Positions 52,169 to 61,033 of a stretch of 64,000 bases of DNA are shown here, piece after piece. How positions within the stretch are numbered: the stretch's first letter is position 1; each line of letters begins with the position of its first letter. Position numbers and translations under genes: made by a program. The notes below the pieces were generated by a model, which was not told where the DNA came from, ran no database searches, and saw only the letters and a program-made list of their open reading frames with translations. Origin of the DNA: Pedobacter sp. FW305-3-2-15-E-R2A2 (GTDB lineage Bacteria; Bacteroidota; Bacteroidia; Sphingobacteriales; Sphingobacteriaceae); the NCBI RefSeq assembly GCF_038446955.1, contig NZ_CP151803.1:186001-250000 (forward strand), given 5' to 3'.

Positions 52169-53497
52169 ATGAAACAAAATTTATTTAAAACCCTGCCTGT
52201 GGCTTTAGCTGCGCTCTTAATTGGGGGTTCTGTTCAGGCTCAGGATCAAGCAGGTACAAATTCAAATCAGCTGACTACATGGTCATTTGGTGTTAATGCC
52301 GGGGTTTTAACTCCTACATCTCCTCTTGGTGGTAAAAACGATTTCTCTAACAACAAATCAAGCTTAGGTTATGGTCTTTACATCAAAAAACAATTTACAC
52401 CATATTTCTCTTTACGTTTAGACGGAGTAAGAGGTAAATTAAAAGCTGATAACACTGAAAAATGGAAAAGTGGTGCAACTAACGTAAGCCCTGTAAGTGC
52501 TTTCGAAACTGACCTTAGCTATTCAGGAAGTTTAAATGCTGTAGTTAACATGTTCAATATCGACATGTTCAATAAAACCAGCGCTTTGCAATTGTATGCT
52601 TCAGCTGGTGCTGGTTTAGCTGGTTACAAAGTTAAAACTGCAACTGGTGGTGGTGCATTAACAAATTATGCTGGTGATAAAACAATCAGCGAATTGATCA
52701 TTCCTGTAGGTTTAGGTGCTAAAGTTAAATTATCTGAAAAGATCAATTTGGATTTAGGATGGACTGTAAACTTTGTTGATGGTGATAACCTTGATGGGTT
52801 CTACCGTGCAACAAACGATAGATATTCATACGCTTATGGAGGTTTAGAGTTTGCTTTAGGAAAAGGAAAACAATTGGCATGGCATAACCCTGTAGCTTTA
52901 ACTTATGATGAAGCATTACAGGCAAAACAAACTGCTAACGCTTTAAAAGGTGACTTAGATGCTCAGAAAGCTGAAAACGCAAGATTGAGATCTGAAATGA
53001 ACGACTTATTGAAAGATACTGACGGTGACGGTGTTGCTGATAAATTGGATAAATGTCCAGGTACTCCTTCAGGAACAGTTGTTGATGGTGCAGGTTGTCC
53101 TTTAAAAGTTCCGGCTCCGGTTATCCAGGAAAAAGTAATCATCACTGAAGCTGACCGTAAGGTAGTGGATGAGGCAATCAGAAACTTAGAATTTGATTTA
53201 GGTAAAGCAACTATCCGCTCTAAATCTTATACTACTTTAAATCGTGTTGCTGCTTTATTAGTAGAGAAAAACTTTAGCTTGAAATTAGCTGGTCATACAG
53301 ATAATACAGGCTCAATGGCTTTAAACTTACGTTTATCGAAAGAAAGAGCTGAGTCGGTTAAAGCTTATTTAGTTTCTCAAGGTGCAAATGCTTCACGTAT
53401 CGAAGCTACAGGTTACGGTCCAAACCAACCTATTGCTACCAACAAAACTGCTGCTGGTCGTCAGAAAAACAGAAGAGTAGAATTCACACTTTACTAG
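52169..53497 (+). CDS. OmpA-family outer-membrane protein with TSP3-like calcium motif
   Basis: A 442-residue outer-membrane protein. Signal peptide about 1-24 (ending SVQAQ), an N-terminal eight-strand-type barrel (about 30-235), a short helical linker, a thrombospondin-3-like calcium motif (DTDGDGVADKLDKCPGTP, about 284-301), and a C-terminal OmpA peptidoglycan-binding domain (about 335-442; AGHTDNTGSMALN, LSKERAESVKAYL, GRQKNRRVEF). Codon use is strongly biased to a few AT-rich codons (GGT, GCT, TTA), unlike neighbours, which suggests a very abundant protein. It is monocistronic with a strong terminator. Confidence 0.93.
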   Translation: MKQNLFKTLPVALAALLIGGSVQAQDQAGTNSNQLTTWSFGVNAGVLTPTSPLGGKNDFSNNKSSLGYGLYIKKQFTPYFSLRLDGVRGKLKADNTEKWKSGATNVSPVSAFETDLSYSGSLNAVVNMFNIDMFNKTSALQLYASAGAGLAGYKVKTATGGGALTNYAGDKTISELIIPVGLGAKVKLSEKINLDLGWTVNFVDGDNLDGFYRATNDRYSYAYGGLEFALGKGKQLAWHNPVALTYDEALQAKQTANALKGDLDAQKAENARLRSEMNDLLKDTDGDGVADKLDKCPGTPSGTVVDGAGCPLKVPAPVIQEKVIITEADRKVVDEAIRNLEFDLGKATIRSKSYTTLNRVAALLVEKNFSLKLAGHTDNTGSMALNLRLSKERAESVKAYLVSQGANASRIEATGYGPNQPIATNKTAAGRQKNRRVEFTLY

Positions 53498-53517
53498 TCT
53501 GAAATAGTATTTAGTTT

Positions 53518-53552
53518 AAAAGCCGCCTTACGTAAGTAAGGCGGCTTTTTTT
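53518..53552 (+). terminator. Rho-independent terminator of the OmpA gene
   Basis: AAAAGCCGCCTTAC and GTAAGGCGGCTTTT form a perfect 14-bp stem with a GTAA loop and a T run of seven in all. Confidence 0.93.
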
Positions 53553-53571
53553 ATGATATAATTTTTTTTAT

Positions 53572-53583
53572 TGTGCTTGCATA
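53572..53583. promoter_or_regulatory. Candidate MarR operator A (over the -33 element)
   Basis: TGTGCTTGCATA is a 12-bp near-palindrome. It matches the reverse complement of operator B at 11 of 12 positions. It contains the -33 TTG (53577-53579). Confidence 0.5.
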
Positions 53584-53607
53584 TAAGGTTTTAATTCTAT
53601 AGCTTTG
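53577..53607 (+). promoter_or_regulatory. Promoter of the MarR/beta-oxidation operon
   Basis: TTG (53577-53579) and TAGCTTTG (53600-53607) are separated by 20 bp and fit the -33/-7 pattern. The start point would be about 53613, inside operator B. Confidence 0.6.
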
Positions 53608-53608
53608 T

Positions 53609-53620
53609 TATGCAAGCATA
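53609..53620. promoter_or_regulatory. Candidate MarR operator B (over the transcription start)
   Basis: TATGCAAGCATA is a perfect palindrome with 5-bp arms and a 2-bp centre, 37 bp (centre to centre) from operator A and 8 bp before the marR-type start codon. Binding here and at A would block the promoter, as in self-repressing MarR systems. Confidence 0.55.
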
Positions 53621-53627
53621 GTAATTC

Positions 53628-54086
53628 ATGAAACAACAAGAGACAGTAGATTATTTTTTGAAAGTGGTTTGGCAGAATGTTTCCAACACTTATAATCAGA
53701 TCGCATCCGGATTTGGAATCACACAGGCCATTGGCTATGTGCTGATCAATATTGAGAAGGAAGGTACGGCGGTTTCGAAGCTGGCCGGTTTGCTCGGAGT
53801 GAAGGCCACAAGTTTATCAAGAATGCTAAACAATATGGAAGAAATGGGGTTAATATACCGGGAGACTTCCATCGGAGATAAACGCTCAGTTAAAGTATAT
53901 CTGACTGACCTGGGCCGTGAAAAAAGACAGCTTGCAAAAGGCGTGGTGATCTCTTTTAACGAGTATCTGAACGTACACCTCAGCGCACAGGAAAAGAACA
54001 ACCTGATCTCAACGCTGCAGAAATTGAACAAACTTACATTGGCATATAAAATTCCTACAGAAAATTATGAACAAGAAGATAAATAG
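53628..54086 (+). CDS. MarR-family transcriptional regulator
   Basis: A 152-residue winged-helix protein. The helix-turn-helix region is TAVSKLAGLLGVKATSLSRMLNNMEEMG, with the wing IYRETSIGDKRSVKVYLTDLGREK (residues about 48-98), and dimerisation helices lie at each end. It is the first gene of the beta-oxidation operon and overlaps the next gene by 20 bp, so it probably represses this operon and responds to an acyl-CoA or fatty acid (inferred from context, as for FadR-like MarR proteins). Two palindromes flank its promoter. Confidence 0.9.
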   Translation: MKQQETVDYFLKVVWQNVSNTYNQIASGFGITQAIGYVLINIEKEGTAVSKLAGLLGVKATSLSRMLNNMEEMGLIYRETSIGDKRSVKVYLTDLGREKRQLAKGVVISFNEYLNVHLSAQEKNNLISTLQKLNKLTLAYKIPTENYEQEDK

Positions 54087-56472
54087 AGTAGCAGTATTGG
54101 GCTCAGGTATTATGGGTTCACGTATTGCTTGTCACTTTGCGAACATTGGAGTTGAGGTACTTTTGCTTGATATCGCTCCGAAAGAGCTGAGCGCCGAGGA
54201 ACAAGCGAAAGGACTGGCCCTGGATCATCCGGCAGTTAAAAACAGAATTGTAAATGCCGCTTTACAAAATACGGTAAAGACCAATCCTTCCCCTGTTTAT
54301 ACCAAGAGTGTGCTGAATAAGATCACTACCGGTAACTTTACTGATGATATGGCTAAGATTGCTACCTACGACTGGATCATTGAGGTTGTCGTAGAAAATC
54401 TGGGCATCAAAAAACAGGTGTTCGATCAGGTAGAGCAATACCGTAAACCAGGAACATTGGTTACCTCTAATACTTCCGGAATCCCGATCCATATGATGGC
54501 CGAAGGAAGATCAGCAGATTTCAAAGCGAATTTCTGTGGAACACACTTCTTCAATCCTCCCCGTTATTTGCGCTTGCTGGAAATTATCCCTACTCCGGAG
54601 ACCGATCCGAAGCTGGTGGATTTCTTAATGCATTACGGTGATAAATTTCTAGGTAAAACTACGGTACTTTGTAAAGATACTCCTGCATTCATTGCGAACC
54701 GTGTGGGGGTTTATTCTATCATGTCTTTATTGCATCTGGTAGAAAAGATGGACCTGACAGTAGAGGAAGTAGACAAATTTACTGGCCCTGCCCTTGGAAG
54801 ACCAAAATCTGCAACCTTCCGTACCACTGATGTGGTTGGTCTGGATACCATGATTAAAGTTTCTAAAGGACTATATGACAATTGTCCGCAGGACAAAGCC
54901 CATGACCTCTTTAAGCTGCCTGCTTATGTAGAGAAAATGGAAGCCAATAAATGGCTTGGCGATAAAACGCAACAGGGTTTTTATAAAAAAACAAAAACTG
55001 CAGATGGGAAGACCGAGATTCTGGCATTAGACCTGAAAACACTGGAATACCGTCCTCAGCAAAAAGTGAAATCCTCCACATTGGATTTGACCAAGCCAAT
55101 TGAGAATGTAAAAGACAGAATGAAAGTTTTTGCTTCCGGAAAAGATAAAGCGGGAGAGTTGTTCCGTGCATCTTTCTTTGGTTTGTTTGAATATGTGTCT
55201 GACCGCATTCCTGAAATCTCTGATGAGTTGTACAGGATTGACGATGCCATGCGTGCAGGCTTTGCATGGGATTTAGGTCCTTTCGAAGTTTGGGATGCAG
55301 TAGGTATCGCTGATTCCCTGGAAGGCATGAAGAAATATGGCCATGAGGCTGCAGCATGGGTTCATGAAATGCTGGCTGCGGGACATACTACTTTTTACAA
55401 AGTGGAAGATGGTGTAAAAAAATATTATGATATCCCTTCTAAAAGTTATAAAGCAGTACCGGGCACAGAAGCCTTTGTAGTATTGGACAACCTGAGGGGA
55501 AATAAAACCATCTGGAAAAATTCAGGTGCCTCTATTATTGATCTTGGAGATGGAATCCTGAATGTAGAGTTCCATTCGAAAATGAATACGATCGGTGGAG
55601 ATACCCTGCAGGCGATCAATAAAGCGATTGACCTGGCTGAAAAAGAATACAGAGGGGTCGTGATTGGAAACGATGGTGCCAACTTCTCTGCAGGAGCAAA
55701 TGTTGGGATGATCTTTATGATGGCGGTAGAGCAGGAATGGGAGGAGTTAAACCTGGCAATCAGGATGTTTCAGAACACCTCTATGCGCATCAGGTATTCG
55801 TCTATTCCGGTAGTCGTTGCGCCACATAACTTAACCCTTGGCGGTGGTTGTGAGTTTAGTTTACATGCGGATCATGTTCAGCTGAATGCGGAAACCTATA
55901 TGGGATTGGTGGAGTTTGGTGTGGGAGTGATTCCTGGTGGTGGCGGTACGAAAGAATTCGCCCTGCGTGCCTCTGATGAATATAAAGACGACCAGATTGT
56001 GCAGAATGCATTGAAAGACAGGTTCCTGACGATTGGTATGGCTAAGGTTTCCACTTCAGCAGTAGAAGCATTTGAATTGGGATACCTGCAAAAAGACAAG
56101 TATTCGATCTCGATGAACAGGAGCAGGCTGATTGCGGATGCGAAAGCGAAAGCAATTGAACTGGCGGATGCAGGATATACCAAACCGGTACAACGCAAGG
56201 ACATTAAAGTATTGGGTAAACAGGGTCTGGGGATTGTATATGCAGGCGCAAATACGATGTATTCCGGTCATTATATCTCTGAGCATGATAAGAAAATCTC
56301 GGAAAAACTGGGATGGGTAATGTGTGGTGGAGATTTGTCTTCCCCAACAGAAGTGACAGAGCAATACCTGCTTGACCTGGAGAGAGAAGCCTTTTTATCG
56401 CTTTGCGGTGAACGTAAAACGCTGGAACGGATTCAAAGTATTGTGACCAAAGGAAAACCTCTAAGAAATTAA
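54067..56472 (+). CDS. 3-hydroxyacyl-CoA dehydrogenase / enoyl-CoA hydratase fusion (FadJ-like)
   Basis: An 801-residue bifunctional beta-oxidation enzyme, cytoplasmic. The N-terminal half is the NAD-dependent 3-hydroxyacyl-CoA dehydrogenase: dinucleotide loop VLGSGIMGSRIA (residues about 9-20), catalytic His in GTHFFNPPRYLRLLEIIP, and two C-terminal dehydrogenase domains. The C-terminal third (about 495-800) is an enoyl-CoA hydratase-like crotonase: FSAGANVG, NLTLGGGCEF and VEFGVGVIPGGGGT. The order dehydrogenase-then-hydratase is reversed relative to E. coli FadB/FadJ, as is usual for this Bacteroidota group. It overlaps marR and is followed by the thiolase. Confidence 0.93.
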   Translation: MNKKINRVAVLGSGIMGSRIACHFANIGVEVLLLDIAPKELSAEEQAKGLALDHPAVKNRIVNAALQNTVKTNPSPVYTKSVLNKITTGNFTDDMAKIATYDWIIEVVVENLGIKKQVFDQVEQYRKPGTLVTSNTSGIPIHMMAEGRSADFKANFCGTHFFNPPRYLRLLEIIPTPETDPKLVDFLMHYGDKFLGKTTVLCKDTPAFIANRVGVYSIMSLLHLVEKMDLTVEEVDKFTGPALGRPKSATFRTTDVVGLDTMIKVSKGLYDNCPQDKAHDLFKLPAYVEKMEANKWLGDKTQQGFYKKTKTADGKTEILALDLKTLEYRPQQKVKSSTLDLTKPIENVKDRMKVFASGKDKAGELFRASFFGLFEYVSDRIPEISDELYRIDDAMRAGFAWDLGPFEVWDAVGIADSLEGMKKYGHEAAAWVHEMLAAGHTTFYKVEDGVKKYYDIPSKSYKAVPGTEAFVVLDNLRGNKTIWKNSGASIIDLGDGILNVEFHSKMNTIGGDTLQAINKAIDLAEKEYRGVVIGNDGANFSAGANVGMIFMMAVEQEWEELNLAIRMFQNTSMRIRYSSIPVVVAPHNLTLGGGCEFSLHADHVQLNAETYMGLVEFGVGVIPGGGGTKEFALRASDEYKDDQIVQNALKDRFLTIGMAKVSTSAVEAFELGYLQKDKYSISMNRSRLIADAKAKAIELADAGYTKPVQRKDIKVLGKQGLGIVYAGANTMYSGHYISEHDKKISEKLGWVMCGGDLSSPTEVTEQYLLDLEREAFLSLCGERKTLERIQSIVTKGKPLRN

Positions 56473-56496
56473 TTTAGGCTAATAAAAGATACGGAC

Positions 56497-57675
56497 ATGC
56501 AAGAAGCATATATTATAGCAGGATATCGTACAGCAGTGGGCAAGGCCCCTCGTGGTGTATTTCGTTTTACAAGGGCCGATGATTTGGCTGCCGAAGTGAT
56601 TAAACAGCTGGTGGCCTCGGTGCCTAATCTGGACAAAACACAAATTGATGATGTAATTGTAGGGAATGCGACCCCGGAAGCGGAACAAGGCCTGAATATT
56701 GGGCGTATGATTTCTTTGATGGGATTGGATACGGATAAAGTTCCGGGTGTAACGGTCAACAGGTACTGCGCTTCAGGATTGGAAACCATTGCGACTGCAG
56801 TGGCCAAGATCAGAAGCGGTATGGCAGATTGTATCATTGCCGGTGGAGTGGAAGTGATGTCGGGAATGCCTTTCGGCGGATGGAAAGTAGTTCCAAATGC
56901 AGAGGTGGCGATGAAGAATCCGGATTGGTATTGGGGAATGGGTTTAACTGCTGAAGCAGTAGCCAATGAATATAAAGTGAGCAGGGAAGATCAGGATGCT
57001 TTCGCTTATCAGTCGAACATGAAAGCGGTGGAAGCGATTAAAAACGGTCACCTGAAAGATGGTATTGCACCCATCACGGTAGTAGAAAATTACCTGGATG
57101 CCAATATGAAAAAGAAAACCCGCAGTTATGTGGTGGATATAGATGAAGGACCGAGAGCGGATACTTCATTGGATAAACTGGCTAAACTAAAACCTGTTTT
57201 TGCTGCCGATGGTAGTGTAACTGCAGGAAACTCTTCACAAACTTCAGACGGTGCTGCATTTGTACTGGTGGTATCTGAAAGTAAAATGAAAGAATTAGGC
57301 GTAGATCCGATCGCCCGTCTGGTGAGTTATGGCATTGCGGGTGTGCCGCCTAGAATTATGGGAATTGGACCAATTGAGGCCATTCCTAAAGCTTTGAAAA
57401 TGGCAGGCATGAAGCTGGAAGAACTGGACCTCATCGAATTGAACGAAGCCTTTGCTTCTCAGTCGCTGGCGGTAATCAGGACTTTGGGTATCGATGCGAC
57501 TAAAGTGAATGTCAATGGAGGTGCAATTGCTCTTGGACACCCGCTGGGCTGTACAGGTGCGAAATTATCAGTGCAATTATTTAACGAATTAAAAAGAAGA
57601 GATCAGAAATATGGAATGGTAACCATGTGCGTGGGTAGCGGACAGGGTGCGGCCGGAATTTTTGAAATGCTTTAG
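56497..57675 (+). CDS. Acetyl-CoA C-acyltransferase (thiolase, FadA-like)
   Basis: A 392-residue thiolase catalysing the last, chain-shortening step of beta-oxidation. The acyl-accepting Cys91 is in NRYCASGLETIA, His348 in GHPLGCTGAK, and Cys378 in CVGSGQGAAGIFE; GNATPEAEQG near residue 55 is also typical. It is a tetramer-type, cytoplasmic enzyme. It lies 24 bp after the FadJ-like gene and 9 bp before the acyl-CoA dehydrogenase, so the operon supplies the oxidation, hydration, dehydrogenation and thiolysis steps. Confidence 0.95.
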   Translation: MQEAYIIAGYRTAVGKAPRGVFRFTRADDLAAEVIKQLVASVPNLDKTQIDDVIVGNATPEAEQGLNIGRMISLMGLDTDKVPGVTVNRYCASGLETIATAVAKIRSGMADCIIAGGVEVMSGMPFGGWKVVPNAEVAMKNPDWYWGMGLTAEAVANEYKVSREDQDAFAYQSNMKAVEAIKNGHLKDGIAPITVVENYLDANMKKKTRSYVVDIDEGPRADTSLDKLAKLKPVFAADGSVTAGNSSQTSDGAAFVLVVSESKMKELGVDPIARLVSYGIAGVPPRIMGIGPIEAIPKALKMAGMKLEELDLIELNEAFASQSLAVIRTLGIDATKVNVNGGAIALGHPLGCTGAKLSVQLFNELKRRDQKYGMVTMCVGSGQGAAGIFEML

Positions 57676-57684
57676 AAAAATATT

Positions 57685-59475
57685 ATGGAAACTACAGACA
57701 AAAAAACAATTAAAGGTGGAGAGTTTTTGATAACAGAAACCAATTACCAGGATGTATTTATTCCTGAAGAATTTGATGAAGAACAACAAATGATTGCACA
57801 GACCTGTCGCGACTTCTTAGTGGCGGAGGTATACCCGAACCTGGACCGTATTGATACGCAGGAAGAAGGACTGATGCCTTCATTAATGGATAAAGCCGGA
57901 GCTCTGGGGATCCTTGGAGTTTCTATTCCGGAAGAATTTGGTGGTTTTGGAAAGAATTTCAATACTTCGATGCTGGTTGCTGATGTGATTGGTGCAGGAC
58001 ACTCTTTTGCTGTAGCACTTTCTGCACATACCGGAATCGGAACATTGCCGATTTTGTATTATGGAAATGAAGCACAAAAAGCAAAATATATCCCTAAACT
58101 GGGAACAGGAGAGTGGAAGGCTGCTTACTGTTTAACGGAGCCAAATTCAGGTTCTGATGCCAACTCCGGAAAAACCAAAGCGAAACTGTCGGAAGATGGA
58201 AAACATTACCTGATCACCGGCCAGAAGATGTGGATCACGAATGGTGGTTTTGCAGACATCTTTATTGTGTTTGCTAAAATTGACGATGATGCCAATTTAA
58301 CGGCTTTCATTGTGGAGCGTGAATTTGGTGGAATCAGCATGAATCCTGAAGAACATAAAATGGGAATCAAGGGTTCTTCTACGAGACAGGTCTTCTTTAA
58401 CGACTGCCCTGTTCCGGTAGAAAACATGCTTTCGGACCGTCAGAATGGATTTAAAATTGCAGTAAACATCCTGAACATTGGAAGGATCAAATTGGCTGCT
58501 GCAGCGATTGGCGCTTCTAAAGCAGTGATCGATACGGCAATTAATTATTCTAATGAGCGGATTCAGTTCGACCGCCCGATTTCAAAATATGGTGCCATCA
58601 GGTACAAACTGGCAGAAATGGCGGCTAAAGTATATGCAGTAGAGTCTGCAAATTACCGCGCCGGTCAGAACATCGACGATGCTTATGACACCTTGGTTGC
58701 CGGAGGAATGGATGCAAGTAAAGCGAAACTGAAATCTACAGAGCAGTTTGCCGTAGAATGCGCCATCCTGAAAGTATGGGGTTCTGAAGTGCTGGATTAT
58801 GTGGTAGATGAAGGGGTACAGATTTATGGTGGAATGGGCTTCTCTGCGGAGGCACCTATGGACCGCGCTTACCGTGATGCAAGGATCAACAGGATCTTTG
58901 AAGGAACGAATGAGATCAACAGGTTGTTAACCGTAGATATGATGTTGAAGCGTGCGATGAAAGGCGAATTAGACCTGATGACGCCTGCTACAGCAGTAGC
59001 GGCAGAACTGATGTCGATCCCTGATTTCGGCGAAGAAGACGATACCTTGTTTGCCGCAGAAAAGAAAATCATTAAAAACCTGAAGAAAGCAACTTTGATG
59101 GTGGCAGGTGCCGCAGTGCAGAAGCTGATGATGAGCCTTTCTAAAGAACAGGAAATTCTGATGAACATTGCAGACATGGCGAGTTATGTGTACGTAGCAG
59201 AATCGACCTTGCTGAGAACAGAGAAATTAGTGAACCTTCGTGGGGAAGCGGCCTGTGAAGGTCAGCTGGACATGATGCGTATTTATTTTGTTGAAGCCGT
59301 TGATGGACTTCAGAAAGCAGGTAAAGAAGCATTGTGGGCTTTTGCAGAAGGTGATGAGCAAAGAATGATGATGGTAGGCTTACGCAGGTTTACCAAAATG
59401 GACGCTTTCAATGTCAAAGAGACACGCCAGAAAGTGGCGCAACAATTGATAGCTGCAAATAAATATTGTTATTAA
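57685..59475 (+). CDS. Acyl-CoA dehydrogenase, long (596 aa) form
   Basis: Catalyses the first, FAD-dependent step of beta-oxidation. The core has CLTEPNSGSDANS (FAD/substrate loop), KMWITNGGFADIF, and the catalytic base Glu406 in FEGTNEINRLL. Beyond the usual 380-residue core is a C-terminal extension of about 170 residues, helical, similar to the very-long-chain acyl-CoA dehydrogenase type found in many Bacteroidota. It is the last gene of the MarR operon. Electron transfer would need ETF, which is not in this window. Confidence 0.94.
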   Translation: METTDKKTIKGGEFLITETNYQDVFIPEEFDEEQQMIAQTCRDFLVAEVYPNLDRIDTQEEGLMPSLMDKAGALGILGVSIPEEFGGFGKNFNTSMLVADVIGAGHSFAVALSAHTGIGTLPILYYGNEAQKAKYIPKLGTGEWKAAYCLTEPNSGSDANSGKTKAKLSEDGKHYLITGQKMWITNGGFADIFIVFAKIDDDANLTAFIVEREFGGISMNPEEHKMGIKGSSTRQVFFNDCPVPVENMLSDRQNGFKIAVNILNIGRIKLAAAAIGASKAVIDTAINYSNERIQFDRPISKYGAIRYKLAEMAAKVYAVESANYRAGQNIDDAYDTLVAGGMDASKAKLKSTEQFAVECAILKVWGSEVLDYVVDEGVQIYGGMGFSAEAPMDRAYRDARINRIFEGTNEINRLLTVDMMLKRAMKGELDLMTPATAVAAELMSIPDFGEEDDTLFAAEKKIIKNLKKATLMVAGAAVQKLMMSLSKEQEILMNIADMASYVYVAESTLLRTEKLVNLRGEAACEGQLDMMRIYFVEAVDGLQKAGKEALWAFAEGDEQRMMMVGLRRFTKMDAFNVKETRQKVAQQLIAANKYCY

Positions 59476-59499
59476 GATAACGATTCATAATTAAACTGG

Positions 59500-59528
59500 A
59501 CGCCCTTAATTTATTAAGGGCGTTTTTT
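59500..59528 (+). terminator. Rho-independent terminator of the beta-oxidation operon
   Basis: ACGCCCTTAA and TTAAGGGCGT form a perfect 10-bp stem with a TTTA loop, followed by a T run. Confidence 0.93.
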
Positions 59529-59573
59529 ATGAGGCTTTTTCCGGGGCCTGCAATTGTTAAAATTGGTTAAAAA

Positions 59574-59604
59574 TTGTTCCATCAGTTAGAAAAGACTATT
59601 TTTG
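59574..59604 (+). promoter_or_regulatory. Promoter of the FKBP pair
   Basis: TTG at 59574-59576 and TATTTTTG at 59597-59604 (20-bp spacer) fit the -33/-7 pattern. Transcription would begin at about 59610, that is at or next to the ATG at 59611, so the mRNA may be leaderless. Confidence 0.55.
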
Positions 59605-59610
59605 TGTATT

Positions 59611-60105
59611 ATGTTAAAAAACAAGATCTTTCTGGGCTTATTCCTTCTCTGCGGGTTATTTGCAGCGTGTGAAAAAAAGAAGGATTATGATCCTGATACC
59701 CAGTTGGAGATTGATAAAGCAATTATAGCAAAATTCGTTGCGGATAGTGCTATTGCAGAAATCACAGTTCATCCCAAAGGGCTCAGTTATCGGATTTTAG
59801 CACCAGGTACAGGAGCCGCACCTAAATTAACCGATAGTATTCTGGTGGCTTATACCGCAAAAATATTAGGTGCGAAGTTTCCATTTGAGACGATCACTGT
59901 GGAGCAACCCGTTTTTTTAAGCCTCGGTGCTTTAATGGAAGGATGGACAATCGGACTGCCACTGATTGCCAAAGGAGGACAAATCAGGATGATCATTCCC
60001 TCCCCATTAGCCTATAAAGACTTTCAGGGGTCATCAATCCCACCCAATTCAATATTAGATTATACCGTTACCCTTGTGGATATCAATAATAAAAAAACCA
60101 AATGA
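59611..60105 (+). CDS. FKBP-type peptidyl-prolyl isomerase lipoprotein
   Basis: About 164 residues. The lipobox LFAAC (Cys at about residue 20) follows a hydrophobic signal segment, so this is an exported lipoprotein. The FKBP domain (about 60-160) is compact: LSYRILAPGTGAAP, DSILVAYTAK, GWTIGLPLIAKGGQIRMIIPS, and IPPNSILDYTVTLVDI. I chose ATG 59611 because the promoter lies immediately upstream, and the TTG at 59602 would fall inside the -7 box. It overlaps the next FKBP gene by 4 bp (ATGA), so translation is coupled. It probably aids folding of envelope proteins. Confidence 0.9.
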   Translation: MLKNKIFLGLFLLCGLFAACEKKKDYDPDTQLEIDKAIIAKFVADSAIAEITVHPKGLSYRILAPGTGAAPKLTDSILVAYTAKILGAKFPFETITVEQPVFLSLGALMEGWTIGLPLIAKGGQIRMIIPSPLAYKDFQGSSIPPNSILDYTVTLVDINNKKTK

Positions 60106-61016
60106 TTAAAAAGTTATCACTTTATACCTTTGCCTTGTTAGGGGCAGTTGTTCTTTTGAGTTCCTGTAAAAAGGAATATGAATCTGTTCAGACGCAGGAT
60201 GATGCTAAAATAGCCGATTATCTGGCTAAAAATAATATTGTTGCTTTGCCAGATCCGGCAAAATCCGGATATTTTTATGTGCTCACACAGCCGGCCGATG
60301 GCGGAACACCTGCGCCGGAATATAAGGATGCAGATTCTGTACGTTATAATCTTGTTGGAAAATCAATGGTCAATGGTACAGTGTATGGCAGTTCGCCGCT
60401 GACCCGTAATCTGGGGATGCCTGTTGGTTATACTGGTATGGCTGTTCAGGGTGGTGGATTCATGGGGCTTCCGGTTCCCGCGATTTCAGATGTGATCAAG
60501 AAATTAAGACCCGGAGGTAGTGCCAGGATTTTCCTGCCTTCCTACCTTGCTTTTGGCAAAAACGGATTTCCTGGAGCAAAAATCCCTTCAAATGAAGTGA
60601 TTGAATTGAACATCAGCACGTATTCGGAAAAGCAGGCGGCGTTAGATCAGCAACATATTTTGTCCTTTTTAACTGCCAATTCCCTGACTGCCCTAAAAGA
60701 TGAATCTGGCGTTCATTACATCGTAACGACTTCGGGAACAGGAACTGATCCGATTAACGTCAATACAGACGTAGAGATAAAATATACTTTAAAGATGCTG
60801 GATGGAACAACGGCTGATTCCGGTCAGTTTACTGCAGCACCGAAAACTCTGGTGGTGGGAATGAAACAGATGTTGTTAAAATTTACAAAAGGAGCAAAAT
60901 TCAGGTTATTTATTCCTTCGGTATTAGGATATGGAAATGTGACCAATCAATCAGGAAGCATTCCTGCCAATTCCGTTTTAGATTTTGACGTAGAGATTGT
61001 CAACGTTACCAACTAA
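60102..61016 (+). CDS. Two-domain FKBP-type peptidyl-prolyl isomerase lipoprotein
   Basis: A 304-residue lipoprotein (lipobox LLSSC at about residue 22). Two FKBP-like halves are visible: the first (about 50-175) ends in ARIFLPSYLAFGKNGFPGAKIPSNEVIELNI, the second (about 200-304) in FRLFIPSVLGYGNVTNQSGSIPANSVLDFDVEIV. Both keep the strand-loop-strand FKBP end, though the first has a reduced active site, so one half may be structural. It is the second gene of a pair with overlapping stop and start codons. Likely role: prolyl isomerisation or chaperoning in the envelope. Confidence 0.9.
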   Translation: MIKKLSLYTFALLGAVVLLSSCKKEYESVQTQDDAKIADYLAKNNIVALPDPAKSGYFYVLTQPADGGTPAPEYKDADSVRYNLVGKSMVNGTVYGSSPLTRNLGMPVGYTGMAVQGGGFMGLPVPAISDVIKKLRPGGSARIFLPSYLAFGKNGFPGAKIPSNEVIELNISTYSEKQAALDQQHILSFLTANSLTALKDESGVHYIVTTSGTGTDPINVNTDVEIKYTLKMLDGTTADSGQFTAAPKTLVVGMKQMLLKFTKGAKFRLFIPSVLGYGNVTNQSGSIPANSVLDFDVEIVNVTN

Positions 61017-61033
61017 ACCGAGATAGGAAGATA

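Noticed and set aside
54911..55357. 148-codon minus-strand ORF inside the FadJ-like gene
   Set aside because: Shadow frame of a conserved enzyme.
56469..56966. 165-codon minus-strand ORF inside the thiolase gene
   Set aside because: Fully antisense to a conserved gene with intact catalytic residues; composition typical of a shadow frame.
59602..59610. TTG start that would lengthen the first FKBP protein by three residues
   Set aside because: It lies inside the predicted -7 box; the ATG at 59611 gives a clean lipoprotein signal.
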